Part shown: positions 8,901 through 19,419 of the stretch, one piece after another
Layout: each line of letters starts with the position of its first letter
Position numbering within the stretch: the first letter of the stretch is position 1
Origin: Saccoglossus kowalevskii
Taxonomy: Eukaryota; Hemichordata; Enteropneusta; Harrimaniidae
Direction: 5' to 3'
NCBI RefSeq assembly: GCF_000003605.2
Contig: NW_003107089.1
Location: forward strand, 1,666,148 to 1,688,035
Length of the DNA: 21,888 nt
Notes under the pieces: generated by a model
What the model saw: the letters and a program-made list of their open reading frames with translations, nothing else
The model's database searches: none
Told to the model about the DNA's origin: nothing
Position numbers and translations under genes: made by a program

Positions 8901-9975
8901 TTCACTACGCTGGAGCCCTGCCGATTACTCTTAATGGACGTGTTCATTTCACTGAAACTAGAACGCTGTTGACATCAATACCGTGAAATGAGTTCGCACT
9001 GAGTTGTACCTCCGTAATGATTCTAGACATACACCCGTCCAGAAGTTTAATTTAATATAGAAGTTAATTAATCAGGTTTATTTCAACGCTAATAAATTGC
9101 AATTGTTCGCATGAGTGGCTCCAACCCCGGTATACAGTTTTCTCCTCCGGGAATTCTTCTTCCTTCTAAGTTCCAATTTGCCATATATTTAGCTATAAAT
9201 CTGATTGAATGTGGGATATAGTGAGGACTCTACGATCAAAAGTCGTACGTCCCTTTGCATGTGTATCACCGAAACCGAAGGATGCAATTTCGGTTCAATA
9301 GATTAGAGAAGGGAAGTATACACTACGCGAAGTGACTAACATCATACGATCAGTTTTACTCTCGAAGTGATCCAATTTGTTTGGATAAAGTCAGTGTCTT
9401 GTTAAGTTGGATTATGCATGCAGTTTGTTGTATCGCTTTTTAGTCATTTCCATTATCGTATACTAACAAATCTCTCGCGGACACAAATTTGCCCAAGTTG
9501 AAAACGCCTGTGCATCGGTCAACCAGTTTACCGAACCGCATCGTGCAGCATGCTGACGGTATGGAATTCGGAGTTTGGAGTTCTTGCAATTTTGTAGCTT
9601 GTTTTGTTCCGAACTTGACGGTCAAGTAATCAGATAACGTCCTAGAAGAAATCAGTTTGTACAACTGGTTTTATATACGCAGTATAAGGCAGCTGCTGTT
9701 AAATAAAAACGTGTAGCAGCTTCGAAGAATATTGGTTAATATCTGACGCAAATTATAGACATGGTGTTCATATACCACTTGATCGAAATGGCTGATAGCA
9801 GGCACCCTCCATGGCGCATGCCTTAATCATTTTAACCATGCATCAACCGGGCGGTGGGCTCTGACTAAAGTATTACTTGCATAAAGTTCAAGCTTGAAAT
9901 GCCTTGTCGAGATGCAAAATATGCAGAATTGATGACCCTACAAATTTTCCCACGAGATCATGTACTGTCTATCAG
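8901..9975. other. No confident gene
   Basis: A pyrimidine-rich acceptor-like tract ends near 9168, with only 16 open codons behind it. A minus-strand frame at 9440-9664 follows an acceptor-like tract but has no domain. Neither is called. Confidence 0.3.
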
Positions 9976-10086
9976 GTCAACCCAAGTCTAGAACGATTAT
10001 TGTGTAAATGTGTTATATGCTATATACCGGAGCTTTGTACGACACCTGACGTACGTCGCTGCTGGTGCGGCATTAGCGTAACTCGT
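9976..10086 (+). CDS. Candidate cysteine-rich exon, unknown product
   Basis: A fair acceptor (ACTGTCTATCAG, to 9975) and a consensus donor GTGAGT (10087) bound 111 bases, exactly 37 codons, open in one frame only. The peptide is VNPSLERLLCKCVICYIPEL followed by a segment with three more cysteines (CTTPD, CWCG), six in all, with a CxCxxC...C...CxC spacing suggestive of a small disulfide-bonded secreted module. Both ends are phase 0, unlike the phase-1 signal exon, so it would not join that exon directly. It joins in frame to the candidate at 10669. The open frame continues upstream to 9898 and downstream to 10188, so the splice sites are not required for openness. No family is assigned. Confidence 0.2.
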
Positions 10087-10668
10087 GTGAGTGGGTATGT
10101 GTCTTTCACACGCGATTTCACGATCACTCAATTCGACAGAGAGAGATTAAAATATAGAATTACGAACGTTTTTGTTCCTGAGAATTAGTTCATGTTTTTA
10201 TCAACTACGAAGGCGATTACCGCTTCTACGATTCTACGAGATGTCGGAAACCAATTTCTCATTGCACGCTATAAATGTTACCGAGGGTAATCTGTTTTGT
10301 TTTACTTCTCGACTCGCGAATGAGTTACTAGTAATTATATAAACAGTAGTCTAAGAAAGAATCGGACCATTTAGGGATTATACCGATAGAATCTTCGTAG
10401 AATGGCAGTACGGAATATAGTATATAATCGATAGTGTCCATATCTTCCAAATACGTAGGTCAACATAAGTTTGTACAATATGTAACGGGCTGTCTATATT
10501 AGTATTTCCACTATTTAAATGCAGACGAGCTGCTTTGTTGTCCACATGTTTTCACGTTTTTTATCCTTGCAATACTGAACTAACTTCATGGTACCACATG
10601 GGTAAAGACAACAATATGCAATGTCTTGAAAATGAATATTTTAGCGACTATAAATTCATTTTTCTCAG

Positions 10669-10740
10669 GCTGATGCCTATATTTGCGACTATGTGTATCA
10701 TGCCGTTTTAATATTTTACCCCATGCGTGTTCATTTTTGA
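10669..10740 (+). CDS. Candidate short terminal exon
   Basis: CATTTTTCTCAG ending at 10668 is a near-ideal acceptor. In phase 0 it opens 23 codons (ADAYICDYVYHAVLIF...) to a TGA at 10738-10740, matching the phase of the 9976-10086 candidate. The joined segment VTR|ADAYICDYVY loosely recalls the Tyr-x-Cys end of an Ig fold, but two residues are missing from the usual spacing and I do not claim homology. No AATAAA follows nearby. Confidence 0.15.
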   Translation, partial: ADAYICDYVYHAVLIFYPMRVHF

Positions 10741-11542
10741 CCATAAAGGATCGTATTTAATGATTATAAAATATATTAAAATTGACTAAAAAACGCGCTT
10801 TCCCCGCTTTTAATTTTCATTTGTAAAAACATATAATTATTAATAAGCTATAATGAAGAGTAATTAAATTTTATTCGATTGAGTAATAATGCTTAATTTT
10901 GTTAATGTATTGGTATCATTGCGCATCGTTCATCAGTCTTTGTGTACAAATCTGCAGCGCTTACGTAAAATTACGGCTTAATTTGACCAGTGAAACAAAT
11001 CACGAAATGATCATCGTTTCGTGACACACACCCGATTCCAGAATTGCGATTATAAACTGTAATTCTGCTATTCCGAATTCAAAATAGAGGTAAACATTGT
11101 GGCTGAAAATCGAATCTATACTGATTTGTTTTATTAATTAATAACTATTTAAGTAATCAAATTAAAATTTAAATTAAAATCTTGATAATTTTGGAAATAA
11201 CTGACCACGCATGAATAATTAATGGGATATATATATGGCACTTAAGTCAAGCCAGTTTAATTTAGTCGTCTTTGAATGGCATGGTTACATACATTAAATT
11301 AAAATGGTCGTGGTCTGCTTTTGTAATCAGTGACGTAATAGATTTGGACCTCGTTTCAATAGTACTTTGACAATGAAATGTTTCAACAGTTTCACTATGG
11401 TTTACAGTGGCATTTCAACCAAGTGAACTTCAAATTGAACTAAAGATTAATCCAGTTTCATCACAGTAATGGATACCCGCACCCGTCATTGCTTAAGTCG
11501 AGTTGATTAAATGTAATTAAACGGTTGAATAACGAGTAGTTC
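10741..11542. other. No confident gene; very AT-rich
   Basis: Long A/T tracts (around 10740-10920 and 11120-11230) and a short ATATATAT run near 11230. No exon seen. Confidence 0.35.
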
Positions 11543-11588
11543 TTTAAACCTCAGACAAATAATACATTATTAGTTGTCTGAGTTTAAA
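11543..11588. other. Near-perfect 46-nt palindromic hairpin
   Basis: TTTAAACCTCAGACAA pairs with TTGTCTGAGTTTAAA with a single bulged C. The pairing continues inward (ATAATA/TATTAG, one mismatch) to a loop of about three bases. It is shorter than a typical miRNA precursor. A cruciform-forming or binding palindrome, or a very small MITE remnant, is possible. Confidence 0.6.
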
Positions 11589-12003
11589 CAAATGCTGTAT
11601 TTAAGACGTGGCCACTTGTAACGTGAACTTGAATTAGTCAAACAATCATTCATCATCTCTTTAATAATTCACGAATATGTTTTTAAGATGCATTAAAAAA
11701 AGAGTAATCCTGTTAGAAAGAACTGTTTCGGCTTATCATTAAGTCCGAGTGTGTTTGAATATTCTGCCATGATTCTACTAAGACTTGTTTAGTTACACAG
11801 GCGTAAGGTGGAAATTGACAAGTCCATGAATACAATACAAACCATTGAAAATAAATAGCTATAAGTAATCCACAAAAACAAAGCAGAGCAACTGACAACT
11901 AAATATACTACACTACTTAGTCAATTCAGTAAGAGAATTTGACTTTATGGTACATTAAGTGAGCACAACTTCCTCCTACAGTTCCGAGAGATTTGAGATG
12001 TAC

Positions 12004-12014
12004 ATATATATATA
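12004..12014. repeat. Short AT dinucleotide run
   Basis: A short TATATATATA tract within ACATATATATATACTAG. Confidence 0.7.
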
Positions 12015-12168
12015 CTAGATTCGGTGATTCGTTTTGATATTTGGAATAGTTAAAATCGCTACCGATCACTTAAAGCAATCTGTGTCAAGGGAGTTGTCGG
12101 CACCATGATTAAGATCAAACGGTCAATTTGGAAGTATAATATTAATTCACACGCATAGAGATGTGATG

Positions 12169-12176
12169 TGACGTCA
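12169..12176. promoter_or_regulatory. Palindromic CRE (TGACGTCA)
   Basis: A full 8-bp CREB/ATF consensus palindrome, with a GC/purine-rich stretch of CCACCCCCACC type 40 bases downstream. It is one of three full sites in the window. Confidence 0.4.
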
Positions 12177-12539
12177 TCGCTATTATAGAATCTGTTGTGA
12201 GACTGGAAATGGTCAGCCACCCCCACCTCACCACCACCACTACATACAACCACACGGTTCAGTTAGTACCTGATACCGTTCATTTACAAAAGATTCTAAG
12301 GTTGAGGAAACCTTGACTTAGTTGACACCACCGGGAATAGCGCCTTGAATTACTACGACGCCATTATGGCAAGGAATATAGCAGGACGCAGGACTAGTGC
12401 TGTCACGTAGGTTAAATAACACTTGGTCTTGTAATTTGCATATAACAACACCGTTAGTGACATTCAGTGACTGGAATTGCCTCCCACAATGAGGTTGAAT
12501 TATCGTACATTAATTTCTACATTAACTGCTATGCCGGTT

Positions 12540-12554
12540 ATGGAATATGAATTG
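12540..12554. repeat. Left target-site duplication of the retrotransposon insertion
   Basis: ATGGAATATGAATTG, repeated exactly at 12743-12757 on the far side of the insert. Confidence 0.85.
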
Positions 12555-12742
12555 TACTTCAAATTTCAAATTTTTTATTCCACGCTTCTAAACACAGAGT
12601 TAATCTACTTAACCAGTTGTGACTAGTAGATTCAACAATTATTTAAAGGAATCCCTCTGTATGTATTTTTCTATTTTTTTTTATTTATTGTACCATAGGC
12701 CTGAGGCCATTGTACTGAATAAAATTCATATCATATCATATC
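12555..12742 (+). mobile_element. 5'-truncated non-LTR retrotransposon 3' end (CR1/L2-like tail)
   Basis: A 188-bp insert is flanked by a perfect 15-bp direct repeat, the hallmark of target-primed reverse transcription. Its 3' end carries T-rich sequence, a hairpin at 12690-12715 (GTAC..AGGCC / GGCC..GTAC), an AATAAA at 12718-12723 and a short tandem tail of three CATAT units. A 3' hairpin followed by a microsatellite-like tail instead of poly-A is typical of CR1/L2-group LINEs and of SINEs that borrow their tails. I see no Pol III boxes in the insert, so a truncated LINE is preferred over a SINE. No reverse-transcriptase coding remains. The intact duplication suggests a fairly young insertion. 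Confidence 0.82.
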
Positions 12743-12757
12743 ATGGAATATGAATTG
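12743..12757. repeat. Right target-site duplication of the retrotransposon insertion
   Basis: Exact copy of 12540-12554, directly after the CATAT tail. Confidence 0.85.
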
Positions 12758-13983
12758 CATCACTGTGTGTTGGTAACATGAGCGTCAATCGAACACAAGC
12801 TTGGCGATTTCAAGCATACGTTTAGATGAATCTCGCTCTCTTAGAATTATACAGATTTACCAATACCATAAACCCTCGTCAGTTTTCACACCGCAAGCCT
12901 TTTCGATTTAATTCTATGTTCCGATATTAACATTCTTGAAATATCACATCAGTATGACCCTCCTCCCCAGCGCTGTGTGCCACATTCTCTTCGCACCAGT
13001 CGTTGACGTCATCATACTCCTTTATTTGCTCACTATCGGAATTTCCAAAAGCAGTGTTCCAGCAGATGTGACCAACACAATTGAGTTAAAGCCAGTGCGT
13101 AAATATTGAATTTCTCGTATTAAGTTCACAAATGTTGATAAAAATAATAACAACATGGCGTCCCGTCGTACGTTGGCAACATGGCCAGAAGAAGTTCAAT
13201 AGTACAAATGTTACAATTCCCTCTCGGGTGTTGTAAGAAGACATTTATGGGACGTAAACAGCCTGAGTGAATATATATAATTATAAGTAAGCTAAGTGGT
13301 CTACGCCTTTTTACTGGCCTAGTCCCGTGTCAAAAAAACGCCCGAGGGGAAAATCCCGGGGCAATTTGTCATTCAAAATCGATTCTCTGCGCGCGTTTTT
13401 TAATAATCTAAAATTGTCATTAAAATTGTGATTTAGTCTTATTTTTCATTAAAATAGTGTCTATCAATATCTAAAACATTTTTTAGCAGAGTGACCATAT
13501 TATTTTGTTTTCAAATGTGACAACAAATATTTACAAATATAGGCAGAGATCTCCCGGTTCGAATTTCGTTAATCGTATCGTCTAGAATCTTGAACAATCG
13601 TCTCTCTTTTTGTTCATGAGGATTTCTTGTATGTGAAAAGGAAACGGATGAACAGTATAAACCGACAGATGGACAGTAACCTGGTATTTGAAATATCTTT
13701 CACTGAACTCTGCTGGGAGTTCAACTATCTAAGCTTATACAAGCGTGTTGTTGACGCTGTCCTCGAAACAAGTGGACATTTGTTTATTGAACTTGAATGA
13801 CAGACTGTGCTTCAATTCTGTTCGGTGTTTGTTACAGGGATTAGAGTGAGCCATGCTGTCTAAAAATTGATTAAACACGTGGTCCCAAGAGGCTCAACGG
13901 AATACTTTATGTTTTTACTTGATAAAACATGTGTACTATAACCATCGTTATAACGTTGACTACTGCATTCGGCACTGGTAGCG
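12758..13983. other. No confident gene
   Basis: Contains a palindromic CRE (13004-13011), a 51-codon ATG frame (12954-13109) with a hydrophobic helix (see findings), and GC-rich patches near 13340-13400 with CCCGAGGGG and GCGCGCG. No secure exon. Confidence 0.3.
13004..13011. promoter_or_regulatory. Palindromic CRE (TGACGTCA)
   Basis: Second full CREB/ATF palindrome. It lies inside an open frame (Val-Asp-Val-Ile), so it may be coincidental to coding. Confidence 0.35.
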
Positions 13984-14019
13984 ATTCATTCATTCATTCA
14001 TTCATTCATTCATTCATTC
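13984..14019. repeat. Tetranucleotide microsatellite (ATTC)9
   Basis: Nine perfect ATTC units, uninterrupted; likely polymorphic in length. Confidence 0.97.
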
Positions 14020-15276
14020 TCCAGGAATATTCATTTGATTATTATATCGATTTAAAACGACAACTGAACCTTGTTTGATACATCGCGCATTGTTTGTAGC
14101 ACAGGACTGCTGTTGTATGTATGAACACATCATTGATTTGTTAGTTTGTTTCGTATATGCAGTTGTGATAAACTCGTACATTCATTCTTAAACGGGTGTG
14201 TAAACCTTTGTACCACGAGGTTCGTGTTAGATAATCGTTGTGACTTTAATTAACCCGGGTGTTTTACGTCACGCACCATGTGTTTCAGTCATATCAACAT
14301 TGCACACACACTATTATGGAATTATGGAAAATATGTTTTTTTTATTATTATTATTATTAGGAAAACTCACGGCTACAGAGCGCTCCATAGTGTTAACGGC
14401 AATTGCACAGTCGTATATGATGCATATATTGTTTTACAAGTTGACTTATAAATTCAGGCGTACGATATAACGATGCACTACCACGCGTACAAGTATCACA
14501 CATACATACAACGAATCACACGTCCTTGTAAAAAGTAGTGGACGCTAATCGCCAGAAGGTGGGTTGGATGAATTGAGAAAGCTTGTGACCGAAATTCCAT
14601 GGCGCCCCCACACTTCATGAACCAAAAATCTCCGATCCTAGCTGGAAACATAATAACCTGCCTTCAAATCTATAGTGCTAGTCAATTTTTAGGTGACAAA
14701 ACTTGCTAAACAATCACGTGATGCATCATCTTTAATCATTAAATTCAGGATGAAGATGGTGACTGTTAAAGGGTGGTGGTTGTCTGGCCACGCATGTGCG
14801 ACATTTTTGTTGATAAACATTGATTCTCCCACAATTCTTCTAGTGAAATAATGAGAACGAGTTATGACCTGGGCGCGAATCGCATTAATTGAAACAGGTG
14901 ACTCCTTCGATATCTTTCAAGCACCTAAATAAATACCAAATTAAAGCGCGGTATCGCCTCAGTTTGTACTCTGCAGTTTGGTCTGCACAACAGTCAAAGT
15001 CGCTTTTTTTGTATTTTATATGAGACCCATATCTCGCGGATGCGTTGCGCGACGATCACCACTCTTTAAGCTCTCACATGAAAACCGACAACAATGATGG
15101 ACAGATACACATCTCAACTCTCTCAAAAATGATAATATTTAAATGTAGGAACCTCAACTTTAATTAAAATATTGCTTTGATTTGTTTTGCATGCCAGGCA
15201 TTGTATTGAAACTCGTGAAACAGAATAGCTGATGTTTACAATTCTCACTTCTGGTCTGGTATGTTGATTAACAACG
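14020..15276. other. Probable intronic or intergenic DNA, CpG-containing
   Basis: No secure exon. CpG is present throughout (for example 15027-15055, TCTCGCGGATGCGTTGCGCG), in sharp contrast to the CpG-free block that follows. Confidence 0.35.
14342..14359. repeat. Short TTA microsatellite (TTA)6
   Basis: Six TTA units after a T-run. They produce the poly-Leu stretch of a spurious 76-codon frame at 14240-14470. Confidence 0.85.
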
Positions 15277-15916
15277 TAAATAATTAATTTAGTAATTATT
15301 GTTTTTTTGTATTTCAGTTGACATGGACCTTCATTATAATATTGCACCAAACAGCATGTAATGCAAAACTAAGGATTGTTTTAGTACAGGTCATACTAGT
15401 AGGCTAAACAGCTCTGTCATTTAAATATCATATTTTGTTAAAGACCAGAATAAATTAAACACTGTTTGTCAATTTAACACAAACTATTCTTGTAGAAACT
15501 AAGTTAATAAACATGCAGCACTACTAGTTAATAAATAAGCATAAAACAGAATCTGTACCACATATGTATTACCAGAAAATACTGTCTTTCACTCCAATGA
15601 GCTAATAATAATCACACAATAACTACTTGTTTTATTTTACTAACTAACTAACTAATTAGCATACAATGAGTATTTATTTTGACACATGGGAAAATTATTT
15701 CACTTTCAGTCATAATTCAAATACTAGTATAAATGGCAATTTATTAAAAGCATGTGTATTAAAATTAATGGAGAATAAATGATAACAATAAAAGTAACAT
15801 TGATTTATATTTAAAAAAAGAAAACAAATAAAGACAGACAGACTAATATCAAGTTATGCACATATTCCTAAGTTAAACCCAGGGGGGAATAAGCTAATAA
15901 TATTAAAATGATGGAA
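15277..15916. other. 640-bp CpG-free block, likely transcribed 3' region
   Basis: Between the CpG at 15275 and the one at 15917 there is not a single CG dinucleotide, whereas most 60-base lines elsewhere contain one to several. The block is AT-rich with many AATAAA hexamers (15449, and others near 15509-15824). It begins around the strong acceptor at 15317. CpG loss is known for methylated gene bodies of invertebrates and for UTRs. A + strand 3' UTR is my preferred reading; an old methylated repeat is the alternative. Sparse CpG continues to about 16740. Confidence 0.6.
15318..15361 (+). CDS. Candidate terminal exon with very strong acceptor
   Basis: ATTGTTTTTTTGTATTTCAG (to 15317) is a near-perfect 3' splice site. 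In phase 1 the exon completes a codon with TT and reads DMDLHYNIAPNSM to a TAA at 15359-15361, then enters the CpG-free AT-rich block with many polyadenylation hexamers, as a short last coding exon plus 3' UTR would. In phase 0 a second frame (LTWTFIII...) runs 29 codons to 15407. Phase 1 is compatible with the donor of the signal-peptide exon at 7156, which would make this the C-terminus of the same gene, though exons between would be expected. The C-terminal peptide matches no family I know. Confidence 0.38.
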
Positions 15917-16999
15917 CGAATTTACAACTACATTATACTCTTATGCATAAAATGTTCAAGGTTGAAGCTTATTAGATAAAAATATTCTCACTTATTTGCA
16001 GTCTAACAACAACACCAGTGACAACGACAATATACATGGACAGAATTCTCTCATATACAATTTCCTCTCATTCCTTCAAGGAAAAGCAATGCATAACAGT
16101 CTTTTGAACAAAGACTAACGAGTATTTAAATATTGTCAAATATGTGGAGAATACATCTTCTGCACATATCTTTTTAATCTTATAGGGCGGAAATCGTGAA
16201 AATAAGAAGAAACATATAAACGTCTCATAAACTAAAAATATACAGTGCTAGTAATCCTTCCTGCGTTCATGTGAGGTTAAGCATTAACATTTAAAATTAC
16301 TCAAAGTGTCGGCAAAATGCTTGTAAAACTATTCTTCCTCAAGGTATTTTCACTTACTCATTCTGAAACAACATACTTTTCTACTTTAATACAATTATGG
16401 GTTTATGCAATTAAAGTGTCGAGTGCATTCTATATTAAGATAGTGATATTTTTATCAGTGTACTGTGCTGTGTGTGACAAAAGTTAAATAAGATGACATT
16501 TAATTTCTCTCATACCAAAATTATAACCGAACTAAATAATGTACTCATTAACTCAATAATTTGTTGCCATTTGATTAATTCTTATAATATAAATGATTGT
16601 TTTGTACTACCAGAGTTAGAGAATATTCGCTGTATGTTTTCATATTTTAATTTGTTTACTTAAAATAAGATATATTAATGATGAGAATGTGTGAAACAAT
16701 TGTAACTGCAATTCTTGACTTGCTACATCTGGGAAGAACAATATTATGTTCTCCACAATGAACCACAACCTCCGTGTCAGCGAGAAAAGGTTGATATTGT
16801 TTTCAGTACATTAGATTAGTAAAGACACTTGCAATGACATTGTGAACATGACCTACACTACCGCACGTAGATCATTAAATGGAAAATACAAGTTCGCGAC
16901 ACAATGCAAGCGACGTACACAGACAATACATTACTAAATATGCATACGGGTGATTAATCAGGTGTTTCGAAGTAAATGCTGTTCTCTTAATATTTTATT
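15362..16999 (+). other. Putative 3' UTR and downstream sequence
   Basis: AT-rich, CpG-poor DNA with no exon-like frames. AATAAA hexamers occur at 15449, near 15509, 15530, 15774, 15786 and 15824, and again at 17081 inside the diverged repeat. The true 3' end cannot be chosen from sequence alone. A short ACTA repeat (four units) is at 15639-15654. Confidence 0.3.
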
Positions 17000-17375
17000 A
17001 TGAAGGTACCTTCATGGGTGGAACACTGTCGAATGTGACGATACCTTTAATGTTTTGTCAATATTCTTGTAATTTTTGTAAATAAATGGCTTATTATTGA
17101 AAACGGCTAATCAGATTGCCTTGATATTTTGTATGTAGGCACCTCGGGTAAAACACGGTCAGTTTTATTCATTGTGCTGTGATACTTCCAGTTGTCTAAT
17201 ATTAGTGAATAGTTTGGTCTTATTTCTGACGTCTTTTTGATAACCACTCGCTCAATTGTTTTAAAATTTTAACTACCTTGATTGGTTCACTGTCAGACTG
17301 ATTCATTCTTACGTCAGATTATTTCTATGAATTTGATACAGCGGAGCTATATGAGCTGACAGCTGCTTGTTCTTA
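17000..17375 (+). repeat. Diverged copy of the 157-bp repeat family, with shared right terminus
   Basis: Stretches such as TTGTAATTTTTG, GATTGCCTTGATATTTTG and TAGGCACCT align in order with the monomers at 20215-20942. The block ends with ACAGCGGAGCTATATGAGC (from 17338), matching the right end of the main array (ACAGCGGAGCTATCTCAGA, from 21047), and similarity continues through GCTTGTT. A 16-bp perfect palindrome, ATGAAGGTACCTTCAT (17000-17015), opens it. The left hairpin module is absent. This is an older dispersed copy, not part of the array. Confidence 0.6.
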
Positions 17376-18556
17376 TATCCCTTTCTTAGATTTGGATCAT
17401 ATAGACATAATCCACTATTGACAAAACATGTTTTGATCAAATTATTGAAAATATGGGAAGAATGATTCACATTTGTTTAGTAATCAGTGCCAGAATTTGA
17501 CTCGGTCGTTCAAAGGATAAAAACAAAACCATTTTTATCAGAAATAATATACCACAATACACGATCAAATATGTTTAGAGAAAAGCCATGAACCTCAAGG
17601 AGTGTAGCGAAATCGGTGACGACAAGTTTTTACGGGGAGAGTGAGCCCCAAGTGTGACAGCCTACATAAATTTGAATAATAATGAGGTAGATTGCAGTGA
17701 CATTGAGATCAGATCACTGAAGTTAATCAAGGAAATAATGTGCGAGTTCCAAGTCAGCAGTTTTCACTCAGTACATTGCTATATTGAAGACACCGTACAT
17801 GGGTCACAGTGGAGTAATTTTAGGTAACGGCCATTCCATGATTGGTTTGGATGCTTTATGCAAATTATCCTGCAAGTAATTGTAACAACGAAAAAGTTTC
17901 ACATCAATGGATTTTTTGATTCCCATCCCTGGGTATCTCTCTAGTAGTATACCTCCGCGATTGAAAGATACAGTCCTATTGCGACCTGTATTACAATTAA
18001 TTAAAGCATGTGATTAGTTTTCATTGAAAGTACTACAATAAAAACAATCGAGACAAGTTGAGAAATGTCTCGTTGAAATTAACTGAATGACCCGGGTAGG
18101 AAATTAAAAATAATTAATATAATATAACATTTTGCCACTGACAAAAAATGTCCTTCAAATCATCATAAATTAGGATGCTATCAGTAATGTAACGATCATG
18201 TTGACTCGGTAATGGCTGTCAAGATTTCGTTGTGGGCGAGAGAGCCACGTGATTTAATTTTGTTCAACAGAGACTTTCATTCCCTCCTGTCAACGCACAC
18301 ACTATTCGTCTAACCCATGTAACCATAAATTTTGAAAACAGTGGACGTGGTGACGTGAACTAATGGATTAGTATTAATGCACGAAAACAAATCCCGTTGC
18401 TCTTGGAGACGAGATCCTGACGGCGAAGTTATGTAAACATATCAATATACACAAAGGAAGAAAATCGTATAATGACTAGATGACTGATGAAATAAACTGT
18501 TAAATTAGTTCAGTTCTTTCCAAGTGAGACAGGATTTTCTGCGGGAATAAAAAACA
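17376..18556. other. No confident gene
   Basis: AT-rich with moderate CpG. I see no exon with both a good frame and good splice sites, and no repeat beyond short A/T tracts. Confidence 0.35.
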
Positions 18557-19021
18557 TTGCAAGTGTTAAATAGTGTAGACAGTAAATACACATTAGTTGA
18601 AATGACGCCGGAAACCAGATTTGATAGAACGTGTCTGTGTAATACGTGCCCAACGCTGGATCAACGTGTCCCAGTGAGTCACCGAAAGGTCACCTATAGT
18701 GACTTTATCTTCATTCATTGTAGACATCTTTCATATTAACGTTGAGATGGGTTTGTTTGAGTCGACTTTTGATCACAAATGCATTTTGTATACCATAGGC
18801 GTGTGGTGTACAACAAATAAACCATGCCTTCTGAGTGAACGGGACCAGCTGTACCAACGAGACGAAAGATGGTTCTGGAAAAAGAAATTCACTCGACTAT
18901 CATGGTAATCTGACAGTAAAGTCTGGAAATTAATTACAATCACTAAAACAAGCCCGGGACATTTCGCTTTGTTTATATAACCAGTCCCAGACACTTTCGT
19001 CAAGATGTTTTTTTTCGGCAG
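18557..19021. other. Open frames without assignable product
   Basis: A frame from an ATG at 18602 (MTPETRFDRTCLCNTCPTL...) reaches a consensus donor GTGAGT at 18674 in phase 0, and another frame spans 18699-18908. A T-rich acceptor-like tract ends at 19021 and GTAAGT follows at 19036. These could be pieces of one + strand gene, but I could not build a phase-consistent chain. Confidence 0.15.
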
Positions 19022-19161
19022 ATCAACTCGTGTGTGTAAGTACGGTAGCTTTTGGGAGCATATCTATGAAATGTGAGATTCCCTATTTTACCCGGCCAAT
19101 TTTATGATCTGACATGATACCGACAGCTTGTATTTTTCTTGCCCCTGGCGTACGTAATCAG

Positions 19162-19399
19162 TCGTGCGGCACTGCACTGCTTCAGTGACGAAATTGAATA
19201 CAATAACGGTTTTATGTTACATGATCTATGGACCCAAACAAATGATACAGACACGTATCTCATATATGTACCGCAATTCAATTTCATTCTGGACCAACTA
19301 TGTTTAATGTTGAAGTTAATAGAATATATTTCCCCATCTCCAACGCACTTCTCTCACTCTCTGCTATACGTTGTATACCGATTGGCTTTTGGTAGATAA
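19162..19399 (+). CDS. Candidate terminal exon closely followed by AATAAA
   Basis: A pyrimidine-rich tract (TATTTTTCTTGCCCC) leads to an AG at 19161. The frame then runs RAALHCFSDEIEYNNGF onward to a TAA at 19397-19399 (about 79 codons from the acceptor), with a hydrophobic C-terminal half (FILDQLCLMLKLIEYI). An AATAAA lies at 19413-19418, 14 bases after the stop, with a T-rich stretch beyond. No domain is recognised, and no in-phase upstream donor (phase 2) was found. A chance frame near a chance AATAAA is possible. Confidence 0.18.
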
Positions 19400-19419
19400 T
19401 TTACAATTTTGAAATAAAA

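Noticed and set aside
9440-9664. Minus-strand 74-codon frame behind a TTTCTTCTAG acceptor-like tract
   Set aside because: Plausible composition, but no domain, a weak donor and no phase-matched partner; kept only as a note.
13541-13570. GGTTCGAATTTC, B-box-like, as a tRNA or SINE
   Set aside because: No A-box at the right distance upstream, no acceptor stem, and the B-box 3' part deviates.
15123-15350. Minus-strand 75-codon ATG frame
   Set aside because: It is antisense to the strong + strand acceptor, and its upstream side would be the CpG desert; no motif is visible.
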